Positions 1 through 7,751 of a stretch of 48,766 bases of DNA are shown here, piece by piece; positions within the stretch are counted from its first letter, which is position 1; every line of letters starts with the position of its first letter. This DNA is from Bryobacterales bacterium. Lineage in GTDB: Bacteria > Acidobacteriota > Terriglobia > Bryobacterales > Bryobacteraceae. The translations under genes and the position numbers were made by a program. The DNA is taken from assembly GCA_003164035.1 (NCBI GenBank), contig PLRS01000040.1, positions 641 to 49,406 on the forward strand. The letters run 5' to 3'. The notes below the pieces were generated by a model. That model did no database searches. It was not told the DNA's origin and was given only the letters and a program-made list of their open reading frames with translations.

Positions 1-650
1 TGTTCGGATCGGACCAGGGACTGGTCGGACAGTTCAACGATGTGGTGGCCGATTTTGCGATCAAAACCCTGTCGGCCCTGCCAGGCAAGCACGAGGTTTG
101 GGCCGTCGGCGAGCGCGTTCATGAGCGCTTGGCGGACGCGGGCCTGGCCCTGCGGGGACTCTTTCCCGTGCCGAACTCCGTCAAGGCCATTACCCCGCTC
201 GTCGGCCAGATTCTCCTGGGCGCCGAGGCGCGCGAACAGCGCGGTGAAGTAGCCGAAATCCACCTCTTCCACAACTGCCCCAAGTCGGGGGCAGTTTATG
301 AGCCCGTCAACCAGCGCCTGTTGCCGCTGGACGAAGAATGGCGGCACAAGCTTGCCGCGGTACCGTGGCCGACGGGAAACTTGCCCCAAGTCATCGGTGG
401 CGGCACTGCGACTTTGCGGGCATTCATCAGTGGATATCTTTTCGTGTCGATCTTCCGGGCGTGTGCCGAATCGCTGGCGAGCGAAAACGCCAGCCGCCTG
501 GCAGCCATGCAACGCGCCGACAAGAATATCGACGAATTGCTGGAGGACCTCAATCGCACATTTCATCGTCTGCGCCAGAACGGCATCGACGAGGAGCTGT
601 TCGACGTTGTCTCCGGCTTCGAAGCGTTAACGCCGAAGGGATCAAAATGA
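1..650 (+). CDS. atpG: Alternative (N-type) F1F0 ATP synthase gamma subunit, 3' part
   Basis: This is the C-terminal part of an F1 gamma subunit, the rotor shaft inside the F1 head of a membrane ATPase. The gene enters from the left edge; codons read from base 3. The first visible residues ([13 protein letters not shown]) match the conserved SDxGLxGxxN region of gamma. The end (about residues 165-210 of the visible part) matches the C-terminal helix, with ASRLAAM, a [12 protein letters not shown]-like stretch and [15 protein letters not shown]. The middle, with [12 protein letters not shown] and [16 protein letters not shown], resembles the alternative or N-type ATPase gamma rather than the standard housekeeping one; gamma is the last gene of such operons. 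Its TGA overlaps the ATG of the next gene (ATGA), so translation is probably coupled. The family is clear; the N-type subclass is from memory of the family and needs the upstream genes to confirm. Confidence 0.83.
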   Translation, partial: FGSDQGLVGQFNDVVADFAIKTLSALPGKHEVWAVGERVHERLADAGLALRGLFPVPNSVKAITPLVGQILLGAEAREQRGEVAEIHLFHNCPKSGAVYEPVNQRLLPLDEEWRHKLAAVPWPTGNLPQVIGGGTATLRAFISGYLFVSIFRACAESLASENASRLAAMQRADKNIDELLEDLNRTFHRLRQNGIDEELFDVVSGFEALTPKGSK

Positions 651-1516
651 AAATCGACTCCAAGGATTTCCGCGTGCGGCCGGCGGACAAGGTCAAGCTC
701 CAGGACTGGCCCACGAGTGTGGATCCGGTTTTCGAATCGAAGAAGGACTATCAAAAACTCCTGGAAGAACACGTGGCGCAGTTGAGCTCATTGCAACGCC
801 TTCACTATGCTTCCAACCGCTATGCGTTGCTGCTGATTTTTCAGGGGATGGACGCCGCCGGTAAGGACGGCGCCATTCGACACGTCATGTCCGGAATCAA
901 TCCCCAAGGCTGCCAGGTTTTCAGCTTCAAACAGCCCAGCGCCGATGAGCTGGAACATGATTTTCTCTGGCGCACCACCTGCCGGCTGCCTCAACGCGGG
1001 CACATCGGCATATTCAATCGTTCGTATTACGAAGAAGTGCTGGTGGTTCGAGTCCATCCCGAGATTCTCCGCGCACAGGGGCTTTCGCTGGAATTGCGCG
1101 ACGAGAAAACCATCTGGGAAGAGCGCTATCGCTCCATCCGGGACCTGGAGAGCCATCTCTATCGCAACGGGACGCGAACCGTCAAGATCTTCCTCCACCT
1201 TTCGCGGGAAGAACAGCGAAAGCGTTTCCTCGAGCGCATTGATGAGCCCGACAAGAACTGGAAATTCAGCTCCGCCGACATTCACGAGAGGAAATATTGG
1301 AAACAATACATGGACGCATATGAAGCCTGCCTGAGCGCGACCAGCACTCATCACGCGCCCTGGTACGTGGTTCCCGCCGACGATAAGGAGAACGCCCGTC
1401 TGGTTGTTTCCCAAATTGTGCTGGATTCTCTGGATGAACTGAAAATGGCGTATCCCAAGACTACCGCGAAACGTGCGAAGGAATTGAAGTCGATCCGCAA
1501 GCTGCTAACGAAGTAA
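647..1516 (+). CDS. ppk2: PPK2-family polyphosphate kinase
   Basis: A 289-aa cytosolic polyphosphate:nucleotide phosphotransferase, which uses polyP to phosphorylate AMP or ADP (or the reverse). The Walker A motif GMDAAGKDG lies at residues 67-75, followed by the family-typical MSGINPQG at 81-88. A Walker B/lid segment ([21 protein letters not shown]) runs over about 119-139. Length and motifs fit single-domain class III-like PPK2 enzymes of about 270-300 aa, which act on both AMP and ADP; the class call is inference. The ATG at 647 is chosen because it overlaps the preceding TGA and starts exactly where family similarity begins; the frame is open further upstream, but that part only shadows the gamma gene. 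It sits between an ATPase gamma gene and a P-type proton pump (10-bp gap), suggesting polyP-linked energy buffering for ion pumping. Confidence 0.93.
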   Translation: MKIDSKDFRVRPADKVKLQDWPTSVDPVFESKKDYQKLLEEHVAQLSSLQRLHYASNRYALLLIFQGMDAAGKDGAIRHVMSGINPQGCQVFSFKQPSADELEHDFLWRTTCRLPQRGHIGIFNRSYYEEVLVVRVHPEILRAQGLSLELRDEKTIWEERYRSIRDLESHLYRNGTRTVKIFLHLSREEQRKRFLERIDEPDKNWKFSSADIHERKYWKQYMDAYEACLSATSTHHAPWYVVPADDKENARLVVSQIVLDSLDELKMAYPKTTAKRAKELKSIRKLLTK

Positions 1517-1526
1517 GGTATGAATT

Positions 1527-3845
1527 ATGGATGCGCAGACTCCCACCGGCCTCACGAGCGAGGAAGTCCGTAGCCGGCTCGAAAAGTTCGGTCCAAACGC
1601 AGTGCCCGACACGGCCCTGCATCCGCTCCGCAGGGCGTTAACTCACCTCTGGGCGCCGGTCCCGTGGATGCTGGAAGCCGCGGTCGTGCTCGAGATTGTC
1701 CTTGGTAAGTACGTCGAAGCGGGAGTTATCGCGGTTCTCCTGGCCTTCAACGCCGCTCTTGGGTTCCTCCAGGAGGGGCGAGCGCAGGCGACTCTCGCCG
1801 CGCTGAAATCGCGGCTCGCGCTCAACGCGTCGGTCCGTCGCGACAATGCCTGGGCCACCGTGCCCGCTTCCGGGCTCGTACCCGGCGATATGGTGAAGTT
1901 GTCGCTCGGCGCTGTAGTTGCCGCCGACGTGCGTCTGACCGCGGGCGAGATCCTGCTTGACCAGTCCATGCTCACCGGCGAATCCGTACCCATCGAAGCC
2001 GGCGCCGGATTCGAAACGTACGCCGGAGCACTGGTGCGGCGCGGCGAAGCGGTCGCGGAAGTGACAGCCACCGGGCCGCGCACAAAGTTCGGACGCACGG
2101 CGGAGTTGGTTCGCACCGCGCACGTCGAAAGTTCCCAGCAAAAGGCCGTCCTGCGCGTGGTGCGCAATCTCGCCATCTGCAGTGGCTGCGTCATCGTGAT
2201 CCTCGTTGGGTATGCCCACTCTCTCAAAATGCCGGTGAGTGAGATCATTCCGCTGGTGCTCACGGCCGTTCTGGGGTCGATCCCGGTAGCGCTGCCCGCC
2301 ACCTTTACGCTCGCGGCGGCGCTTGGCGCGCGGGCATTGGCGGCTCTCGGTGTCCTCCCCACGCGCCTCTCCGCTGTGGATGAAGCGGCAAGCATCGAGG
2401 TGCTGTGTGCCGACAAGACGGGCACGCTGACGCAAAACGAGCTGACCGTAACCGCCGTTCATGCCATGCCCGGCTTCGACGAGCCGCACGTTCTGGGGTG
2501 GGCTGCCCTGGCCAGTTCGGACGGCGGTCAAGATCCCGTAGATGCCGCCATCCGTGGCGCCAGTGCCAAGAAAGTTGCCTCCGATCTACCGAAACTGGGC
2601 AAATTTGTGCCTTTCGATCCCGCCACGAAGATGTCTGAAGCGACGGCTGTCGATGCCAGTGGCGCCACGGTCCGGGTCGTGAAGGGAGCCTTCACGGCAG
2701 TTACGGGCCTGGCGCCAGCGCCGCCGGACGCCTCCACGAAGACGGACCAACTGGAGGCACAGGGCTACCGGGTGCTGGCCGTCGCGGTGGGCCCACCAGA
2801 GGCGCTGAAGATAGCGGGGATCATTGCCCTGAGCGATCCGCCGCGAGCGGATTCGGCTGCGCTCATCGCCGAGTTGCACACCCTCGGAGTCCGCACCGTG
2901 ATGCTAACGGGCGACGCCCCGGCGACGGCAGAGATCGTGGCCCGCGCGATAGGCCTGGAAGGAGCCGTCTCGCCGCCCGGACCAATCCCCGCCGGGGTAC
3001 GCCCCGCGGATTTCGCAGTCTACGCCGGCGTTCTTCCCGAGGCAAAATTCAACCTCGTCAAGGCATTCCAAAACAGCGGCCATACTGTCGGCATGTGCGG
3101 CGACGGCGCCAACGACGCGCCAGCCCTCCGTCAGGCGCAAATGGGAATTGCGGTGTCCACCGCGACCGATGTCGCCAAGTCGGCGGCCGGCATCGTGCTG
3201 ACCAAGCCGGGCCTCGGCGGCATTGTCGCTTCGGTAAAAGAGGGCCGCGTCACGTTCCAGCGCATCCTGACTTACACTCTCAACTCAGTTACCGGCAAGA
3301 TCTCAAAAGTGTTCTTTCTGGCCGCAGGTCTGGCCATGACCGGGCACGCCATTCTGACTCCCATGCTGATGGTGATTATCATGCTCACCGGCGATCTCCT
3401 GGGAATGTCATTGACAACGGACAACGTACGGCCGTCCCCATTGCCCAATCGCTGGCGGATCGGTGCGTTGACGATCGCGGGTGTTTTCATGGGGGTCTGC
3501 GAACTGATCTTCTGTACCGCCGTCCTGGGCATCGCCAAGTTCCGCCTGGGTTTTGGCATCGATATGTTGAGGACTTTGGCCTTCGTGGCCGTCGTGTATG
3601 GAAATCAAGCAACCACCTACACGAATCGGGAACGCCAGCACCTGGGGTCCTGTCGCCCAAGCCCGTTGCTCGTCGGGTGCTCCGCACTCGATCTGCTGAT
3701 CGCTTCCACGCTGGCGACCTGCGGAATCGCCATGAGTCCTCTGCCTATACTCGTTGTGGGAGGAACCCTTGTGGCGGCGGCCGTCTTCGCATTCCTCGTG
3801 GACTTTGCTAAGGTGCCCTTGTTCAAGCGTCTCAAGATCGCCTAA
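1527..3845 (+). CDS. Plasma-membrane-type proton-pumping P-type ATPase (P-IIIA)
   Basis: A 772-aa membrane ATPase of the plant/fungal H+-ATPase type, expected to pump protons out of the cytoplasm. In order it shows an N-terminal cation-ATPase segment, the actuator TGES loop near 150-153, the M4 helix with PVALPA, the phosphorylation motif DKTGTLT with Asp296, TGD near 461-463, and the hinge GDGANDAP from about 525. In the M6 region a GDLLGM segment before a VRPSPLPNRW stretch puts an Asp where plant AHA2 has its proton-carrying Asp684 (an alignment by eye). No long C-terminal autoinhibitory extension is present, so it may be constitutively active. An AAGG Shine-Dalgarno lies about 8 bp before the ATG. 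It follows ppk2 by 10 bp and probably shares its transcript. P-II Ca2+ pumps are excluded by the short M5-M10 region and the PVALPA signature. Confidence 0.92.
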   Translation: MDAQTPTGLTSEEVRSRLEKFGPNAVPDTALHPLRRALTHLWAPVPWMLEAAVVLEIVLGKYVEAGVIAVLLAFNAALGFLQEGRAQATLAALKSRLALNASVRRDNAWATVPASGLVPGDMVKLSLGAVVAADVRLTAGEILLDQSMLTGESVPIEAGAGFETYAGALVRRGEAVAEVTATGPRTKFGRTAELVRTAHVESSQQKAVLRVVRNLAICSGCVIVILVGYAHSLKMPVSEIIPLVLTAVLGSIPVALPATFTLAAALGARALAALGVLPTRLSAVDEAASIEVLCADKTGTLTQNELTVTAVHAMPGFDEPHVLGWAALASSDGGQDPVDAAIRGASAKKVASDLPKLGKFVPFDPATKMSEATAVDASGATVRVVKGAFTAVTGLAPAPPDASTKTDQLEAQGYRVLAVAVGPPEALKIAGIIALSDPPRADSAALIAELHTLGVRTVMLTGDAPATAEIVARAIGLEGAVSPPGPIPAGVRPADFAVYAGVLPEAKFNLVKAFQNSGHTVGMCGDGANDAPALRQAQMGIAVSTATDVAKSAAGIVLTKPGLGGIVASVKEGRVTFQRILTYTLNSVTGKISKVFFLAAGLAMTGHAILTPMLMVIIMLTGDLLGMSLTTDNVRPSPLPNRWRIGALTIAGVFMGVCELIFCTAVLGIAKFRLGFGIDMLRTLAFVAVVYGNQATTYTNRERQHLGSCRPSPLLVGCSALDLLIASTLATCGIAMSPLPILVVGGTLVAAAVFAFLVDFAKVPLFKRLKIA

Positions 3846-3931
3846 AAGAAGCTTTCGCGAGTCTCGCTCAGGTCGATGTGAGACGGGAATCCCTCCTTTT
3901 TCGCCCGGATCGGCCAACCGCGCGTCCCCGC

Positions 3932-5497
3932 TTAGCGCGCGCTGGCGGCATGTACGATCAGAATGATTCGCCGATAAGAAGTCAGCCGCGGCGAGCCATC
4001 GTTGGTGACCGCCAGAATGATGTGCGCCACGCCCGTGCCGGAGCAAGGCCGAACGTTCGGCAACCAAGCCTGGCGACAAACAGCCGTCGGCGTCACCACT
4101 GCCTTCGGGGTGTCAGCCCCCGCTAGCGTGACCGAGGAGAGATTCGTCCCGGTACCACCGGCCTCGGCATAGTGAGACCAGTTGTAATGCAGGCTCTGTC
4201 CATTGGGGTCGCGGCTTCCGCCTGCATCGAGCACCACCGGTTTGCCAACCTCGGCATCGATCGTAATTGGAGCCGTTCCCGCGCTCCCATTTACTTCAAC
4301 CAGAGGGTTGTGGTTGGCGTGGGAGTGGTCTTGAATCGTCCAGTCCATCCGCGCGGCAAAGTCGTTCTGGAAAGCGTCGCGCCAACGCCAGATCGTAGCC
4401 TGGTCCGAGGTATAAGTCCCGCCGTCCGCTCCTATCACCGTGTCCTGCGACGTGACGCGCGAGGACACGTCGCCGCCCTGGGTCCATATGGCATGGGTTT
4501 CGCCATAGGGCTGGCGATAGACGTAGCGCCCGCCCCAGCCGCCCCAGTCCGGCCTCCGATACGCATTCAAGCCATTGTCGATCAGCCCCAGAAACGAGGG
4601 CGTATCGCCTTCCATGATGTAGGCAAATCGCGGATACAGTTTTCCCAGCCCTCCCTTGCTCCGGATATTGGCGTCCAGCCACGCATTGGTCACCTTCGAA
4701 AAGTCCGCGCCCGCGCCATTGCGGTAGAAAACGTCTCCGCTGATCCCGGTCCAGGTGGCGTAATAGTATCCGCCTCCGTCGGGCCCCGATGGCTGCACGA
4801 TGTAGAACAGGTCGGGAAACTCGCGGCGGATCCACGGCCCCGCATCGTCCTGATCGGAAATCGAGTAGACCCGGAGCTTCGCCACAAATCTCGCCACTTT
4901 CGCGGGCGAGCGCGTGGCCCGCACCTCGATCAGAGCCTCGGCCAGAGTATTCACTCCGCCCCACACCGAGATCCATAGCGGCCGCGCATCGTCGCGATCC
5001 ACGCTACTGACGATCGCCTTGGCGCCGCCCGACATCTTGCCCACGCCCGTAGCGGCCATGCCGTACCCTGGCTGCCCCGCACAAACCCGTCCCGCCAGTT
5101 CCTCGGCCGTAGGCCAGCCCTTCGCATGCGGAAGCAGGTTGGGCCGCACCTCGCCATAGGCCTGAATCAGCGCACGCATCGTCTCCGGGTGCACCGCGCT
5201 CTTCTGCCACGTCGACGTCGCGGCGATCAGCGCTTCAATGTCCAGTTCGTTCGAGTACAACAGGAGGCGAACCAGCGACATCTGATCGTCCGGTTCGTTG
5301 CCGATGTCGCTGATGACGATCAAACGGGGACGGCCCTGAAAGTCGTCGACAGGATCCGGCGGACGAGTCTCCGCCCCCAGCAAACCGTTGAAAGTCAGCG
5401 CCAATGCCGTCAGCGGAACAACTAGCCAACTCGCTCGACGATGCCGGACGGCCCGCAAAACGCAACCTCCGGAGGATGTCGTATTCACAAGTGCCAT
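3932..5497 (-). CDS. Secreted DUF1593 (Sde182-type nucleoside-hydrolase-like) protein
   Basis: About 521 aa from the ATG at 5497; an upstream in-frame ATG at 5539 would add 14 residues. A positively charged segment and a hydrophobic run (WLVVPLTALALTFNGLLGAE) form a signal peptide, so the protein is exported. The mature N-terminal part carries RLIVISDIGNEPDDQMSLVR, the Asp-rich calcium-site motif of nucleoside-hydrolase-like DUF1593 domains, and continues through WGGVNTLAEAL and YSISDQDDAG. After a HSHANHNP linker, the last 120 residues form a beta-sandwich (VVLDAGGSRDPNGQSLHYNW) like the C-terminal domain of Sde182-type proteins. These proteins are often annotated as cellulose-binding or polysaccharide-associated; the actual substrate is unknown. 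It is convergent with the proton-pump gene, 86 bp apart, and not in an operon with the collar genes upstream. Confidence 0.85.
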   Translation of the reverse strand: MALVNTTSSGGCVLRAVRHRRASWLVVPLTALALTFNGLLGAETRPPDPVDDFQGRPRLIVISDIGNEPDDQMSLVRLLLYSNELDIEALIAATSTWQKSAVHPETMRALIQAYGEVRPNLLPHAKGWPTAEELAGRVCAGQPGYGMAATGVGKMSGGAKAIVSSVDRDDARPLWISVWGGVNTLAEALIEVRATRSPAKVARFVAKLRVYSISDQDDAGPWIRREFPDLFYIVQPSGPDGGGYYYATWTGISGDVFYRNGAGADFSKVTNAWLDANIRSKGGLGKLYPRFAYIMEGDTPSFLGLIDNGLNAYRRPDWGGWGGRYVYRQPYGETHAIWTQGGDVSSRVTSQDTVIGADGGTYTSDQATIWRWRDAFQNDFAARMDWTIQDHSHANHNPLVEVNGSAGTAPITIDAEVGKPVVLDAGGSRDPNGQSLHYNWSHYAEAGGTGTNLSSVTLAGADTPKAVVTPTAVCRQAWLPNVRPCSGTGVAHIILAVTNDGSPRLTSYRRIILIVHAASAR

Positions 5498-5568
5498 TGT
5501 ATGGCGTAGCGGCCCCGGGGAAGCTGGCGCGTTTTTCAACGGCCCGAAAACGGGAACCTAGCACACCG

Positions 5569-5623
5569 CGCAACCGCTCCCTCACGGTCCCGGCTCGGAC
5601 TGGGGCATTTCCGCGACCGTGAG
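5569..5623. repeat. Degenerate copy of dispersed inverted-repeat family A
   Basis: Positions 5569-5598 match the left arm of the 33-bp arm seen at 31914-31946 with few changes (CAACCGCTCCCTCACGGTC). A short right arm at 5611-5623 can still pair with 5581-5593 with one mismatch. It sits upstream of the DUF1593 gene start, in the space left of the collar operon. Confidence 0.6.
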
Positions 5624-5658
5624 AAGGTGACAAAAACTCGTCGAAACGCGCTGGCACG

Positions 5659-5740
5659 CGGAACCGCCTGGCCCACCATTGATAACAATGCACTGGCTTC
5701 GGTGGCGCAGGCGGTTCCGCCTGCGACTTGTGATTCTTTT
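5659..5740. repeat. Dispersed palindromic repeat family C, copy 1
   Basis: An approximately 82-bp repeat about 90% identical (by eye) to 12727-12810 in the same orientation, with 32 bases from 5698 matching exactly. It contains the palindrome GCAGGCGG-TT-CCGCCTGC (5707-5724). The outer CGGAACCGCCTG (5659-5670) can pair with CAGGCGGTTCCG, so it can also form a larger stem-loop. It lies 60 bp beyond the end of the collar operon. Confidence 0.8.
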
Positions 5741-5799
5741 CACGGTTCCTTCGGCGAAGCGGTTGCAGACCGTGTGACCGTAATCGCGAAACCGGGTAC

Positions 5800-6336
5800 T
5801 TAGTTGCGGGCCGGGAAAATGCCCTGCAGCGCGATGATCCAGTTCAGCGTCAGGTAGGGCATCATATTGTTATGCGGCTGGCCCTTGCCCTCCGGCGCCA
5901 GCGACCCGCCGGGGCCGACGCTTAAATTCACCAGGTTGGTCGCAGTGTTCGAATAGAGACTCTTGGCCTCGGTGGCGACGAACGAGTTGCCCACCGGCGA
6001 GGGCTGATTGAGTCCCCTGGGCGACGCATTGGCGGCAACGCCGTGCGCGTGCGAAGGAATCGTAATGGAAGTCAGCGTTACCGTGGGGCTGCCTCCCGAC
6101 TCGCCGATACTGTAGGGACTCAAGCCGGGCGGATTGCCTTGGCTCACCACCAGGCAGCCGGGCAGGTTAGGCAGCGCGAAGTTGCTCTTGCCATCGCCGC
6201 CGTAATACGTCCCCAACAGCGAAAACAGAGCCGCGTATTGAGAGATGGGCAGTATCTGGCCCTGGCAAAAGGCATAGCCATAGGGCGCGAAATTGTAGGG
6301 TACCAGCATCAGCGATCCGAGAAATACGTCCGCCAT
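5800..6336 (-). CDS. Phage tail collar domain protein, paralog 3
   Basis: A 178-aa protein of the microcystin-dependent/phage tail collar family. The first 60 residues carry the collar signature: GSLMLVPYNFAPYGYAFCQGQ, then a LLGTYYGGDGKSNFALPNL pattern. The rest is a family-typical C-terminal half with SHAHG, SPVGNSF and a final MMPYLTLNWIIALQGIFP. Such domains trimerise in phage short tail fibres; free-standing bacterial copies of this length are common but have no settled function. There is no signal peptide. An AAGGAG Shine-Dalgarno precedes the ATG. It is the last of three tandem minus-strand paralogs with gaps of 24 and 37 bp, almost certainly one operon. No capsid, terminase, sheath or baseplate gene is nearby. 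Confidence 0.9.
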   Translation of the reverse strand: MADVFLGSLMLVPYNFAPYGYAFCQGQILPISQYAALFSLLGTYYGGDGKSNFALPNLPGCLVVSQGNPPGLSPYSIGESGGSPTVTLTSITIPSHAHGVAANASPRGLNQPSPVGNSFVATEAKSLYSNTATNLVNLSVGPGGSLAPEGKGQPHNNMMPYLTLNWIIALQGIFPARN

Positions 6337-6360
6337 ATTCGTTTCTCCTTTTGGTTCCTT

Positions 6361-6870
6361 CTAATTCTGGGACGGGAATATCCCGGTCAACGCAATGCAC
6401 CAGTTCATGGTTAGAAACGGGGTGCGGTTTTCGTGCGGCTGGCTCCCGCCGGCTGGCTGCAGCGTTCCGTTCTGCATCGGTGCGGTAGCCAGATTGGCAC
6501 TGGAAGGGACATAGGCATTGAAGGTAGTCTTTCCCGGTAAGTTGCCCTTGGGCGAAGGGCTGTTCGCGGCATTCGCGGTGCCTTGAAGGGAATGAACGTG
6601 CGCGGGCACTTCATTGATGGTCAGCGTATGGGTAGCTTCGCCGGCAGCGGAGCCAAGCGGATAGGCCGCGCTGGACATGATCGGCGTTCGGCCCATCAGG
6701 TTCGGCAGCGCAAACGTAGTAGTGCCATTGCCGCCAAAAGTGGTCCCGAGCAGCGCGAACAAAGCCTGATTCTGTTGGATCGACAGGATCTGCCCGTTGC
6801 ACTGAGCCCATCCGTTGGGCGCATAGCCGAAGGGGAATAGCATCAATTGTCCTAGAAACGGTGTAGACAT
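6361..6870 (-). CDS. Phage tail collar domain protein, paralog 2
   Basis: A 169-aa member of the same family, starting at the ATG at 6870 (MSTPFLGQLMLFPFGYAP). The frame is open further upstream, but the AGGAAA Shine-Dalgarno and the point where family similarity begins favour this start. Collar motif: GWAQCNGQILSIQQNQALFA followed by LLGTTFGGNGTTTFALPNL and GRTPI. The C-terminal half carries PAHVHSL, SPSPKGNLPG, SQPHENRTPF and MNWCIALTGIFPSQN. It differs from paralog 3 mainly in the variable loop between the SP(S/V) motif and the C-terminal QPH motif, the part most likely to be surface-exposed. Function unknown beyond the fold; it is encoded between the other two paralogs. Confidence 0.9.
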   Translation of the reverse strand: MSTPFLGQLMLFPFGYAPNGWAQCNGQILSIQQNQALFALLGTTFGGNGTTTFALPNLMGRTPIMSSAAYPLGSAAGEATHTLTINEVPAHVHSLQGTANAANSPSPKGNLPGKTTFNAYVPSSANLATAPMQNGTLQPAGGSQPHENRTPFLTMNWCIALTGIFPSQN

Positions 6871-6907
6871 GCATTTCCTTTCATTTTCGATTGCCAGTGC
6901 CGGCCAT

Positions 6908-7420
6908 CTACCCCTGAGAGGGGTATTGTCCATAGAGGGAGATGATCCAATTGCAAACCACGAACGGCTGCAGGTTGGCGTGCGGCTGGAAGGCTCCGGA
7001 AGCGACCGTGCACATGACATTACTCAGCAATTCCGTTGGGCTGGGCGCCTCCGAGGTGTAAAGATTGCCGCTGGTTGCCGAGGCCAGCACACTGCCGGCC
7101 GGGCTGGGCGAATTTGTCGAAGATCCGGTCACCGCCACGGGGTGAGTATGGGTGGGGTATTCAGAGAGGTTGATGTTGACCGTCTCCGCCCCGCCGGTCT
7201 GCCCTACGACATAGCCGCTTCCCTGGTGGACAGGCGTGCGCCCGCGCAGGTCCGGCAGGGCAAAGGTGCTGGTTCCATTGCCTCCATAGGTGGTTCCGAT
7301 AAGGTTGTACAGCACCTCGAATTGCTGGATGGGCAGTAGGGATCCGTCGCACAACGCCCACCCGACGGGGGCGAAATTAAATCCGACACAGATCACCTGT
7401 CCCACATACGGCTGCGACAT
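6908..7420 (-). CDS. Phage tail collar domain protein, paralog 1
   Basis: A 170-aa collar protein and the first gene of the three-gene minus-strand operon. It starts at the ATG at 7420 (MSQPYVGQVICVGFNFAP), with a strong AGGAGG Shine-Dalgarno immediately upstream; an open extension to 7582 is rejected because family similarity begins at 7420. The collar motif includes GWALCDGSLLPIQQFEVLYN, then IGTTYGGNGTSTFALPDL and GRTPVHQG. The C-terminal half has YPTHTHPVAVTG, a SPSPAGSV segment and NWIISLYGQYPSQG. The three paralogs are similar in the first 60 residues and diverge in the second half, as in receptor-binding tips or self-assembling surface fibres; that role is inference. Divergent promoters should lie in the 331 bp separating it from the large secreted protein. 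Confidence 0.9.
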   Translation of the reverse strand: MSQPYVGQVICVGFNFAPVGWALCDGSLLPIQQFEVLYNLIGTTYGGNGTSTFALPDLRGRTPVHQGSGYVVGQTGGAETVNINLSEYPTHTHPVAVTGSSTNSPSPAGSVLASATSGNLYTSEAPSPTELLSNVMCTVASGAFQPHANLQPFVVCNWIISLYGQYPSQG

Positions 7421-7751
7421 GAAGCACCCTCCTAAGAGCCGAGTTGTCGGCTGGCGACCAGGAGCCGTCCAAGCCCCGCGAGCGCGGAACCTCGAGTTAC
7501 GCGACTTACACGGAAATTCGCGGCCGGTCCTAGATCGTTTATAAAACATATCACCGGCGGTACCGGTTTTCAACGGCTCCATCGAAATATTTTTCCGGCG
7601 CGATTGTCGAGGAACTTTCCGAGGTTACAACCGGTTACAATCGCGGAAAATCCCAACAAACGCTCGACTAAGTACTAGTTTGTGCGCTTTTGTCTATACG
7701 GCGCGAGCGTGCCTGTGGTAGGCTACTCTCACCGAACGGAGGGGACTGTCG
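7421..7751. other. Divergent intergenic region between collar operon and large secreted protein
   Basis: A 331-bp non-coding stretch that must carry promoters for both divergent units. It is more AT-rich around 7535-7700 (TATAAAACATA, AAATATTTTT). The only clear motif is a pair of direct GGTTACAA repeats. I could not assign -35/-10 boxes confidently on either strand. Confidence 0.6.
7623..7640 (+). promoter_or_regulatory. Paired GGTTACAA direct repeats, possible operator
   Basis: GGTTACAA occurs at 7623-7630 and again at 7633-7640, a 10-bp centre spacing that would place two protein contacts on the same face of the helix. It lies in the divergent promoter region, about 110 bp before the GTG of the large secreted gene. 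No matching regulator is identified in the window. Confidence 0.3.

Noticed and set aside
338-646. N-terminal extension of PPK2
   Set aside because: The extension overlaps the ATPase gamma gene in another frame; PPK2 similarity starts at the ATG at 647.
5800-7420. Prophage or contractile injection system
   Set aside because: Only collar-domain genes are present; there is no sheath, tube, baseplate, capsid, terminase, integrase or lysis gene.
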